From Pseudomonadota bacterium (lineage in GTDB: Bacteria > Pseudomonadota > Gammaproteobacteria > Xanthomonadales > Xanthomonadaceae): a stretch of 14,466 nucleotides of DNA. The notes below the pieces were generated by a model. The model was not told where the DNA came from, searched no databases, and saw nothing but the letters and a program-made list of their open reading frames with translations. The position numbers and the translations under genes are program-made. Each line of letters opens with the position of its first letter. The first letter of the stretch is position 1. The stretch is taken from positions 1 to 14,466 of the forward strand of contig JANXZP010000097.1 in NCBI GenBank assembly GCA_025355485.1, written 5' to 3'. Below are positions 1-6,113 of this stretch, one piece after another.

Positions 1-261
1 GATGTGGCGCAGTCGCTTTACATCCATCCGTTCATGTTGTCTCGTTGGCGCAAACAGGCGCGCGAGGGGTTGCTCATGGTCAAGAGTGTGAAGCTCGATC
101 CGGCCGTTTCGGCCGAGCTCAAGGAGTTGCGCCGGGTGAAGAAGGCGTACGAGGAGCTCAAGCTCGATCATGACCTTTTAAAAAAAGCGATCGCGTTCAC
201 TTCGGCTCGAAGGGCGAGATCTTCGCCTGCATCGCGCAGCAAGAAGGAACCCACACAGTGA
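1..261 (+). CDS. IS3-family transposase OrfA (partial, N-terminus cut by window edge)
   Basis: OrfA is the DNA-binding subunit of the IS3 transposase. The frame is open from base 1, so the GTG at 4 is probably internal rather than the true start. The visible part begins in the second half of a helix-turn-helix (SLYIHPFMLSRWRKQ) and continues into a Leu-rich coiled coil (ELKELRRVKKAYEELKLDHD), which in this family mediates oligomerisation with OrfAB. Full-length OrfA is usually about 90-110 aa, and here 86 codons are present. The stop TGA at 259-261 overlaps the GTG at 258 in the orfB frame (GTGA overlap). An A7 run inside the gene allows a -1 shift into orfB. Confidence 0.85.
   Translation, partial: DVAQSLYIHPFMLSRWRKQAREGLLMVKSVKLDPAVSAELKELRRVKKAYEELKLDHDLLKKAIAFTSARRARSSPASRSKKEPTQ
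180..227 (+). promoter_or_regulatory. programmed -1 frameshift site (A AAA AAA G plus hairpins)
   Basis: Seven A residues at 180-186 are read as AAA AAA in the orfA frame, with the preceding A completing a canonical A-AAA-AAA slippery heptamer followed by G. A -1 slip enters the orfB frame, which is open from 186 through to the orfB GTG at 258, so an OrfAB fusion can be made. Downstream are a perfect 5-bp hairpin CTTCG-GCT-CGAAG (200-212), directly followed by GGCGA-GATCT-TCGCC (213-227), both candidate stimulators. Confidence 0.75.
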
Positions 262-1067
262 GGCGGATGTGCCGTGTGTACGCAGTGAGCGCGAGTGGTT
301 TTTATGCTTGGCGGGAGCGGCCCGCCAGCGAGCGTGCACGCGAAGACGAAGTCCTGCTCGCCAAGGTTCGCCAGGTGCATCGGGACAGCCGGGAAACCTA
401 CGGTAGCCCGCGTGTGCACGCCGAGCTTCGCAAACAGGGAGAAGACGCCGGTCGGCGCCGGATCGAGCGCCTGATGCGCGAGCAGGACATCCAGGGATGC
501 TCCACCACACTGTATCCACGACGCCCGGGAACGGGCCGGTTCTATGCGAGCGTCGAGAACAAGGTGCATGGACTGGTCATCGACCGGCCCGACCAGGTGT
601 GGGTCGGCGATGTGACCTATCTGAAGGTGTCCGGCGTGTGGCGTTATCTGGCGACGGTGATGGACCGGTATTCACGACGACTGCTGGGTTGGGCGCTTGG
701 GCGGGAGAAAACTGCGGCTCTGGCACGACGTGCGTTGGCATCGGCGCTTCGCCTGCGCCAGCCACAGGCAGGAACGCTCTTCCACAGCGATCGCGGCGTG
801 GAATTCCTGGCCGGCGATTTCCGGCGCGTACTGGACAACGCAGGCATGGTGCAGAGCGTGAACCGCCCGCGCACGATGACCGACAACGCGCACATGGAAT
901 CGTGGAACAAGTCGATGAAATCGGACATGTATCACCGTGAGAGCTTCAACACCGACAACGCCCTTCGGACAGCACTGAGAAGCTACATCGATTTCTACAA
1001 CCACCGACGCCTACATTCTGCACTCGGGTACCGCTCGCCATCCGAGTTTGAAGTACGATGCAACTAA
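258..1067 (+). CDS. IS3-family transposase OrfB (DDE integrase core)
   Basis: This is the catalytic part of an IS3 transposase, normally made as an OrfAB fusion by -1 frameshifting that carries out strand cleavage and joining. The N-terminal part has the family pattern MCRVYAVSASGFYAWRERP. The rve-type core shows the DDE triad at D118 (VWVGDVTYL), D178 (FHSDRG) and E214 (DNAHMESW), with 35 residues between the second Asp and the Glu. The C-terminus has the usual YIDFYNHRRLHSALGYRSP. The length of 269 aa is normal and no internal stop or frameshift is seen, so the gene appears intact. The annotated start is the GTG overlapping the orfA stop, but translation probably enters mainly by frameshift at 180-186, because the frame is open upstream. 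Confidence 0.93.
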   Translation: MRRMCRVYAVSASGFYAWRERPASERAREDEVLLAKVRQVHRDSRETYGSPRVHAELRKQGEDAGRRRIERLMREQDIQGCSTTLYPRRPGTGRFYASVENKVHGLVIDRPDQVWVGDVTYLKVSGVWRYLATVMDRYSRRLLGWALGREKTAALARRALASALRLRQPQAGTLFHSDRGVEFLAGDFRRVLDNAGMVQSVNRPRTMTDNAHMESWNKSMKSDMYHRESFNTDNALRTALRSYIDFYNHRRLHSALGYRSPSEFEVRCN

Positions 1068-1128
1068 CAAGTGGGTGTCCACTTTTGCGAAGGAAGTCCC
1101 CCGCCGGGGCTATACTCGTTTGATCCAA

Positions 1129-1146
1129 GGTCGCCGGCCGGCGGCC
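1129..1146. other. GC-rich near-palindrome between the IS and msrB
   Basis: GGTCGCC-GGCC-GGCGGCC reads as a 7-bp stem with one G-T wobble around a GGCC centre. It sits 40 bases 3' of the msrB stop on the minus strand. No T run follows on either strand, so it is at best a weak, non-canonical transcription barrier for the msrB transcript. Confidence 0.3.
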
Positions 1147-1185
1147 GCTAATTTCGGGTGTTAACGACCGTCGCAACGCAACCGC

Positions 1186-1665
1186 TCAACCTGCCGCGGA
1201 ATCCGCCAGCGTAGCGAGCTGCGATACATCGACAAACGTCAGCGAATCCGAGTTCACGCAGAAACGCAATCGCGTCGGCGCGGGGCCGTCGGGGAAGACG
1301 TGGCCGAGGTGGCCGTCGCAGCGGGCGCACAGGATTTCCGTGCGGCTCATGCCGTAGCTACGGTCTTCGTGGTTGACCACGTTCTCGGGCGCGATCGGCT
1401 GGAAGAAACTCGGCCAGCCGGTGCCGGAATGGAATTTCGAATCCGACTGGAACAGCGGCAGCCCGCAGCAGATGCAGGCGTACACGCCGTCCTGGTGGTT
1501 GTCGAGCAAGGTGCCGCAGAACGGCGCCTCGGTGCCCTTGTCGCGCGCGATGCGGTATTGCTGCGGCGTGAGCTGTGCTTCCCACTGCGCATCGGTCTTG
1601 ACCACGCGCGCCGATTCCACCGGACCGGCCAGTTGCCCCTGTCGATTGAAAACCTTGACCTGCAT
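1186..1665 (-). CDS. msrB: peptide-methionine (R)-S-oxide reductase MsrB
   Basis: Reduces the R epimer of methionine sulfoxide in proteins and is recycled by thioredoxin. It is predicted cytosolic, as no signal peptide is seen. All family landmarks are visible in the 159-aa product. The structural zinc ligands are C64 and C67 (ACICCGLPLF) and C113 and C116 (CARCDGHLGHVF), the fold motif is HSGTGWPSF, and the nucleophile is C136 in RFCVNSDSL. C50 in PFCGTLLDN sits where the Xanthomonas enzyme has its recycling Cys; the E. coli protein has Thr there, so an intramolecular disulfide mechanism is likely. AGGAAC before the ATG is a fair Shine-Dalgarno. It is the last gene of a minus-strand set, 96 bases after the DDAH stop, so it may also have its own promoter in that gap. 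Confidence 0.96.
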   Translation of the reverse strand: MQVKVFNRQGQLAGPVESARVVKTDAQWEAQLTPQQYRIARDKGTEAPFCGTLLDNHQDGVYACICCGLPLFQSDSKFHSGTGWPSFFQPIAPENVVNHEDRSYGMSRTEILCARCDGHLGHVFPDGPAPTRLRFCVNSDSLTFVDVSQLATLADSAAG

Positions 1666-1761
1666 AGGGATCGTTCCTGTTCGTTTCGAAGATGCGGAGT
1701 CTGGCGAATGACGCGTTAGCCGCCGATGATGGAAGCCGCGACGTGCGTATTGTCGGCGCGC

Positions 1762-2538
1762 TCAGGCTGTGGAAAAGTCGCGGAATACCAGGCTGCAACA
1801 CGTCGTCGCGCCTTCGGCTTTCTGCAGCTCGGACAGATCGACCGCAGTGACATCGATGCCCGCGTCCGCCATCCGCTGTCGCGTGCGCGGGAAACAGGCC
1901 GGATACACCACACCCGATCCGATCCGCAACGCGTTCGCAGCATGCGGCTCGTCCGGGTCGATCTCGATCAGGCGATAGCCGGCGAACACGTCGCGATCGA
2001 CCCATTCCGGCTGGATCAGCAAGGTGTCGTCCGCGACCTGCGTGACCGCCGACTTCAGGTGCAGGCATTCGTGCGTCGGAACGCCCTGCACCGTGTAGCC
2101 GAACTCGGCGACGAGCGCGCGCAATTGTTGGATACCATCGGCATTGCTGCGCGCGGACTGGCCGACATGAATTGTGCGGCCCACGCGCAGCACGTCGCCG
2201 CCATCGATCGTGCCCGACGCTTCAATCGCACGCAGCGAACGATAGCGCGCGAGGACTTCGGAAACTGATGCGCCTTCCGCGCGACGCGATTCGGCGCCAG
2301 GCCGCGTCATGATCGCGATTTCGTCGAACACCAGCGCCACATCCTCGACAAATACCGCATCCGGCATCGCGTCCTGCGCCGGTAACGACAGCACGCGGCA
2401 ACCCAGCGATTCCAGCGCCTGCCGATACGCATGATGCTGCGCGGCGGCGCGTTCGATATCGATCGCATCGCGATCCACGAACGACAACTGGCAGTCGGCA
2501 AGGCTCGCGCTTACATCACGGGTTATCGCGATCATCAT
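1762..2538 (-). CDS. ddaH: dimethylarginine dimethylaminohydrolase (DDAH), amidinotransferase superfamily
   Basis: Predicted to hydrolyse N-omega-methylated arginines to citrulline plus methylamine or dimethylamine by a Cys-His mechanism in the cytosol. The 258-aa product has the family length (about 254) and the ordered motifs DAVFVEDVA (E65-D66), the substrate-site Arg R79, TIDGGDVL (D112-D115), R130, HLKSAVT with catalytic His H160, and a C-terminal EGATTCCSL. One of the pair C247/C248 is the nucleophile; C247 aligns with the single Cys of the Pseudomonas enzyme. Two adjacent ATGs (2538 and 2535) are possible starts. The Shine-Dalgarno TGAGGA contains the stop codon of the upstream DUF1993 gene (10-base gap), so translation is probably coupled. 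An open frame continues upstream to 3228 but has no support as coding. A related agmatine- or citrulline-type amidinohydrolase cannot be fully excluded. Confidence 0.85.
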   Translation of the reverse strand: MMIAITRDVSASLADCQLSFVDRDAIDIERAAAQHHAYRQALESLGCRVLSLPAQDAMPDAVFVEDVALVFDEIAIMTRPGAESRRAEGASVSEVLARYRSLRAIEASGTIDGGDVLRVGRTIHVGQSARSNADGIQQLRALVAEFGYTVQGVPTHECLHLKSAVTQVADDTLLIQPEWVDRDVFAGYRLIEIDPDEPHAANALRIGSGVVYPACFPRTRQRMADAGIDVTAVDLSELQKAEGATTCCSLVFRDFSTA

Positions 2539-2552
2539 CGTGGTGGTCCTCA
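2539..2552 (-). promoter_or_regulatory. stop codon embedded in the ddaH ribosome-binding site
   Basis: On the minus strand TTTTGAGGACCACCACG precedes ATG. The TGA that ends the DUF1993 gene is part of the TGAGGA Shine-Dalgarno of ddaH. This arrangement fits translational coupling and decides the ddaH start at 2538/2535. Confidence 0.6.
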
Positions 2553-3059
2553 AAACGCGCCCATGTAATCGCGCTTGCCGATCGCGATGCCGTTGTGCCG
2601 CAGCAACGCATACGCCGTGGTCACGTGGAAGAAAATTTGCGGCAGGCCGTAGGTCAATAGATAGGCCTGTCCAGTGAACGTGCGTTCGCGTGGCGTGCCG
2701 GGCCGGGTGACGATCGTGCGCTCTTCGCTGCCTTCGAATTGCGACGCATCGAGGCTGCCGATGAATGCGAGCGTCTTGGCGACCAGTGCGCGCAGTTCCT
2801 CGAAGCTCTGTTCCTTGTCCTCGTATGCCGGCACGTCCGCGCCAGCGAGCCGTGCCGAAACGCCCTTGGCGAAGTCGCAGGCGACCTGCACCTGCCGGGT
2901 GAACGTGAACATGTCGGGAAACAGGCGCGCGTGCAGCAGGGCGTTCGGATCGATCTTCTTTTCCACCACGTGTTCCTCGGCCTTGCCAAGGATGTCGCCG
3001 ACTGCGCCCAGCAGTTGCTGGAATACGGGAACGGATGCTGCGTACATGCTGATCGTCAT
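2550..3059 (-). CDS. DUF1993 family protein
   Basis: The 169-aa product starts MTISMYAASVPVFQQLLGAV, the typical opening of DUF1993 proteins, and continues with the mostly helical family core (KKIDPNALLHARLFPDM, then FFHVTTAYALLRHNG near the C-terminus). As I recall, the family belongs with DinB/YfiT-like four-helix bundles, some of which bind metal, but no reaction is known. Candidate polar residues are H43 in the HARLFPDM segment and the His of FFHVTTAYALLRHNG. No signal peptide or membrane segment is seen, so it is probably cytosolic. The start at 3059 is chosen because it matches the family N-terminus; the open frame extends to 3563 but overlaps the divergent cyclase gene. It is the first gene of the DUF1993-ddaH-msrB set. 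Confidence 0.85.
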   Translation of the reverse strand: MTISMYAASVPVFQQLLGAVGDILGKAEEHVVEKKIDPNALLHARLFPDMFTFTRQVQVACDFAKGVSARLAGADVPAYEDKEQSFEELRALVAKTLAFIGSLDASQFEGSEERTIVTRPGTPRERTFTGQAYLLTYGLPQIFFHVTTAYALLRHNGIAIGKRDYMGAF

Positions 3060-3075
3060 GGATTGTCTCGTGGTT

Positions 3076-3146
3076 GTGGATGGTGGATGGTATCGCGTGG
3101 ACTCGTGGCTGCATCGGAAACCCATGCCGTTGCAGATCGCGGCATG
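3076..3146. promoter_or_regulatory. divergent control region with CATGCCG inverted repeat
   Basis: The 159-base gap between the divergent DUF1993 set and the cyclase gene must hold both promoters. It contains a perfect 7-bp inverted repeat CATGCCG (3123-3129) / CGGCATG (3140-3146) with a 10-base spacer, giving 17-base centre-to-centre spacing, which suits a dimeric regulator. It also has a tandem GTGGATG repeat at 3076-3089. I could not assign convincing -35/-10 boxes. Confidence 0.35.
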
Positions 3147-3218
3147 ATCCTTGCTTGCTGGTTTTGAATGCTGTCCGACGACCGATTTCCGTTTCCACGC
3201 ACCGGCAGGTAGAGAATC

Positions 3219-4418
3219 TTGGACACACCCCAAAACACGTTGCTGGTGGTTCTGCAGATCGTCAGCCTGGTGCTGGCGCTGCTGATGCTGATCGCCGTCC
3301 AGCAGGTACGCCACCGGCAGGGCGTGGTGTTGTGGGTAAGCGCATTCGCGATCCTGGCGCTGAGCCAGTTCGGTCGCGAACTGGTCGAAGTCGCTTGGGG
3401 ATACCGGGTCGGACGGTCGATCGGCCACATGGGCGGTGCGCTGACCTACGGCGTGCTCTACATCGGCATCCGCGTCTATCTGGGCCTGGTGCCACGCATC
3501 GGCTGGTCGCTGCTCGCACTCGCTGCTGCGGCCGCCATGTCGATCGAGGCCATCTTCGCGCACCAGAATTACATTTCGTTGGCTGGGACGGCCTGTTTCA
3601 CCGCCATGTTCCAGGCCCTGACCGCCACGACCTTGTGGAAGGCATGGCGCCGCGACGGTGGGCTGGGGCGATCCGGCGCTGCCATTGCCTTCGCGCTGTC
3701 CGCATTGGGTTCGGTTGGACGCGCGATCTCATTGATTCCCGACTGGCATCCGGGAATGGATCTGGTCGGCGTCAACATGTTCTGGTTGCTCGACTTCATC
3801 GCGATGATGATCGTGCAGGCCGGATGCCTGTTGTTCCTGGTCAACCAGGCGCTGCTAGACGAACTGCAGAACATGGCCGATTACGACACCCTCACCGGCC
3901 TGCTCAATCGCGGTGGCCTGGCCCGTCGCATGCAACGGCAGGGCAGCCGTATGACCGCGAGCGACAAGCGACTGGGAGTGCTGTGCCTCGACCTCGATCA
4001 TTTCAAGGTCGTCAACGACACTCTCGGTCACGGCGCCGGCGACGACGTGCTCAAGCGCATGGGCGGCTTCCTACGCGAGAACTGCCGCACGCGCGACATC
4101 CCGTCGCGGCAGGGTGGCGAAGAGTTCGGCATGATCGTCGAAGCGGGTTCGGAGGACGAACTGATTGCGCTCGGGGAACGCTTGCGCATGCTGGTCGAAC
4201 AGATGCCGTTCGCGACCCGCGCCGGCAACGTCACAGTCACCATCAGCATCGGCGTTGCGCTCACCACCGGATCGGGCGATACGATAGATGCGGTCGGCGA
4301 TCGCGCCGACCTGGCATTGCTGCGCGCCAAGCGCAGCGGACGCAATCGGGTGATGCTGTCCGCACCGTCGGATCACGGTACGGTCGAAGCCAAGCCCTGC
4401 ATTTCCGACCCTGCCTGA
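3219..4418 (+). CDS. membrane-bound diguanylate cyclase (GGDEF domain)
   Basis: Makes c-di-GMP from two GTP. The 399-aa product has an N-terminal hydrophobic half (about residues 7-205) with roughly six or seven predicted membrane segments that I do not match to a named sensor family. A GGDEF domain follows, from about residue 225 (DYDTLTGLLNRGGL). Motifs include LDLDHFKVVNDTLGHGAGD for metal and GTP binding, an intact GGEEF at 299-303, and TISIGVA. R290-x-x-D293 lies exactly five residues before GGEEF, so the allosteric product-inhibition I-site is present. The ALLRAKRSGRN C-terminal signature is also there. The start is the TTG at 3219, preceded by AGGTAGAG; I see no better in-frame ATG before the first membrane segment. 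It should be active and feedback-inhibited. The membrane half probably senses an unknown signal. Confidence 0.92.
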   Translation: MDTPQNTLLVVLQIVSLVLALLMLIAVQQVRHRQGVVLWVSAFAILALSQFGRELVEVAWGYRVGRSIGHMGGALTYGVLYIGIRVYLGLVPRIGWSLLALAAAAAMSIEAIFAHQNYISLAGTACFTAMFQALTATTLWKAWRRDGGLGRSGAAIAFALSALGSVGRAISLIPDWHPGMDLVGVNMFWLLDFIAMMIVQAGCLLFLVNQALLDELQNMADYDTLTGLLNRGGLARRMQRQGSRMTASDKRLGVLCLDLDHFKVVNDTLGHGAGDDVLKRMGGFLRENCRTRDIPSRQGGEEFGMIVEAGSEDELIALGERLRMLVEQMPFATRAGNVTVTISIGVALTTGSGDTIDAVGDRADLALLRAKRSGRNRVMLSAPSDHGTVEAKPCISDPA

Positions 4419-4492
4419 TCGGGCACGCGCGAGACTTCACCGCGCGCATCCTGCCGTCGTCCGGATCGCCGAATTCCGTACCGCAGCATCGC

Positions 4493-4521
4493 TTGCACCC
4501 CCCAAAAAAAAGGACGATAAG
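4493..4521 (+). promoter_or_regulatory. candidate promoter of the exported 495-aa protein gene
   Basis: TTGCAC (4493-4498) and GATAAG (4516-4521) are separated by exactly 17 bases and match a sigma70-like promoter only partly (3/6 and 4/6). A C6A8 run lies between them. It would give a leader of about 50 bases before the ATG at 4581. The 162-base gap after the cyclase stop shows no terminator, so read-through is equally possible. Confidence 0.3.
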
Positions 4522-4580
4522 AACGCCACAGGACTCTTCCTGACGCAGGGATCGCGGCCGCAATCCGGGAAGATTGGGCT

Positions 4581-6068
4581 ATGAAACGCGTGAACGTTAC
4601 GGGACTGTTGTTCGGTCTGGCGCTGTCGCTGCTGTGCGCATCGCCGGCTTTCAGCGACGGCTTCGTGTTCGACGCGGAGCATGTCAAGGACGGCCTGAAA
4701 GACCACGGCGTCGACTGGCTCAAGGACCAAGCCAAGGACGCCGGCAAGGAATGGGTCTTCGGCACCGGCCAGAGCGCCACCATGGAAGCGATCCTGGCCG
4801 CGGCCAAGAACGCCGCCAACGGACCCGGCAATGCGGTCAACGGCAATTGCCAGGGTTGCGTTTACGGCATCGCCAGCACCGTGCTGGAAAACATCAACTA
4901 CCGTACTAACGTCCAGAATGGCGCGCGCACGATGTTCGACGCGATGACCAAGGTCGCCGGCCTCGCCGCCGGCGGCCTGGGCGCGGCGGCTGAAGGTGGC
5001 GGCCTGGCCTGGCTGGGCAGGCAGTACGCGGATGCGGCCGCGGGCCATGCGAGCGATGCCGCGATGGACGCGCTCCGAAAAGCCTTCGGCGATGGCGAAG
5101 TGCCCGAATTCGAACTCTTTGAGGACAGCGGCAACACCTCCATCATTTCCGACGACTGCACCTACAACCTGGTCGCCTACTGGGACATCGTCGCAGGCAC
5201 CTATACCGTGCTCATTTCCGGCGACTGCCATTGCAACCTCAAGGGCAGCGGCGCGTCCGGCACGGCCAGGATCGGAACCTACTGGATCTCGTTCAGTGGT
5301 TCGATGCGGATGAACGTCAACCCAGACGGCCAGACCGTGACGTTCTCGCCGCTGACACCGAGGGTCGACTTCGATGTGCAATGCAACTGCAACAGGGGCA
5401 AGCGCCTGAAGCCGACGTGGACCTCCCACAACAAGGTGGCTGTTCCATCCAACACGGGCAAGACAACGACCGGCGGCGGTACCGGCGCTACCACCGGCGG
5501 CACGACGGGCGGTGGCACCGATACCCCACCGCCGCCTCCACCCCCGCCGCCTCCACTGCCCAAGCGTGGCCGCACGGTGTGCAAGGAATGCACCGACATC
5601 CAGAAGCAGATCGACGCCGACTGGGACGCCATGGACGCGGCCGACAGCGAATTCAACGACGCCGTGAATGAATACAACTCGGCAAAGAACAACCTCGGCA
5701 GCGACACCGGCAAGCTGGAGGACTTCAAGAAAAGTCCGTCCTCCTTCGACACCACCGAAGGCAAGATCAACGAGCAGATCAGCGCCGACAAGGCAGCCAT
5801 GGACGCCGCCAACAACAAGGGACTCAAGGCGCAGGCCACACAGCGGCGCCTGCGTAAGGAACTGGGCGCTCTCGGCGTGCAGCTCGACAAATGCATCGCC
5901 AAGTGCGGACACGCGTCCTCGCATCACAATCACAGCAATGCGCTGATCAAGTTCGGACTCGAGAAGGCGCTGGACAAGCACCACAAGACGGACAACCAGG
6001 ACGAGGAAGATCGGCGGCGCGAGGAAGAGCAACAGAACGTCAAGCACGACGACGATCCGTACCACTGA
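4581..6068 (+). CDS. exported Cys-rich protein with Pro/Thr-Gly linker and helical hairpin, function unknown
   Basis: I do not recognise this 495-aa protein. Residues 1-25 are a clear Sec signal peptide (hydrophobic LLFGLALSLL, cleavage after AFS), and C19 is not in a good lipobox. The mature part holds an Ala/Gly-rich helical region (about 30-180) with C90-x2-C93, then a beta-rich region (about 188-275) with C193, C216-x-C218 and C268-x-C270. A Thr/Gly linker with ten consecutive prolines (316-325) leads to a long charged helical segment bounded by C334-x2-C337 and C438-x3-C442, and a His/Asp/Glu-rich tail ends it. The paired Cys around about 100 helical residues suggest a disulfide-clamped hairpin in the periplasm or on the surface. 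GGGAAGATTGG lies before the ATG. It sits between a cyclase and a degenerate GGDEF/EAL gene, but a link is only inference. Confidence 0.8.
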   Translation: MKRVNVTGLLFGLALSLLCASPAFSDGFVFDAEHVKDGLKDHGVDWLKDQAKDAGKEWVFGTGQSATMEAILAAAKNAANGPGNAVNGNCQGCVYGIASTVLENINYRTNVQNGARTMFDAMTKVAGLAAGGLGAAAEGGGLAWLGRQYADAAAGHASDAAMDALRKAFGDGEVPEFELFEDSGNTSIISDDCTYNLVAYWDIVAGTYTVLISGDCHCNLKGSGASGTARIGTYWISFSGSMRMNVNPDGQTVTFSPLTPRVDFDVQCNCNRGKRLKPTWTSHNKVAVPSNTGKTTTGGGTGATTGGTTGGGTDTPPPPPPPPPPLPKRGRTVCKECTDIQKQIDADWDAMDAADSEFNDAVNEYNSAKNNLGSDTGKLEDFKKSPSSFDTTEGKINEQISADKAAMDAANNKGLKAQATQRRLRKELGALGVQLDKCIAKCGHASSHHNHSNALIKFGLEKALDKHHKTDNQDEEDRRREEEQQNVKHDDDPYH

Positions 6069-6076
6069 ACATCGAT

Positions 6077-6103
6077 GGAGCCGGAGCGCAGGTCTCCGGC
6101 TCC
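6077..6103. terminator. perfect 10-bp hairpin between convergent genes (no T run)
   Basis: GGAGCCGGAG (6077-6086), a 7-base loop, and CTCCGGCTCC (6094-6103) form a perfect 10-bp GC-rich stem 8 bases after the exported-protein stop and 10 bases after the convergent gene's stop. Its position suits a shared bidirectional terminator, but neither strand has a following T run, so termination strength is uncertain. Confidence 0.55.
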
Positions 6104-6113
6104 CGGGCAGGGC

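Larger units (their letters stand above)
1..1099 (+). mobile_element. IS3-family insertion sequence, left end outside the window
   Basis: Two overlapping reading frames with -1 frameshift architecture and a DDE integrase-fold OrfB identify an IS3-family element. The left inverted repeat and the first roughly 25-30 codons of orfA lie before base 1. After the orfB stop the sequence GTGTCCACTTTTGCGAAGG followed by AAGTCC (about 1075-1098) looks like the right terminal repeat. I place the right boundary near 1099 by appearance only, because the left repeat is not available for comparison. Downstream of it is ordinary intergenic DNA and then the convergent msrB gene, so no interrupted gene is visible on this side. 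The element looks functional in what can be seen. Confidence 0.85.

Noticed and set aside
1085..1116. Outward promoter at the IS right end (TTGCGA and TATACT)
   Set aside because: The spacer is 20 bases and the next gene in that direction (msrB) is on the opposite strand, so there is no supported target.
2554..3228. Long minus-strand upstream extension of the ddaH frame
   Set aside because: The family N-terminus and Shine-Dalgarno place the start at 2538/2535; the extension overlaps the DUF1993 gene in another frame and looks like high-GC shadow.
4437..6065. 542-codon minus-strand open frame opposite the exported protein
   Set aside because: It mirrors the plus-strand gene, has Val/Ala/Arg-rich low-complexity translation and no family motif, while the plus-strand frame has a signal peptide and ordered Cys motifs.
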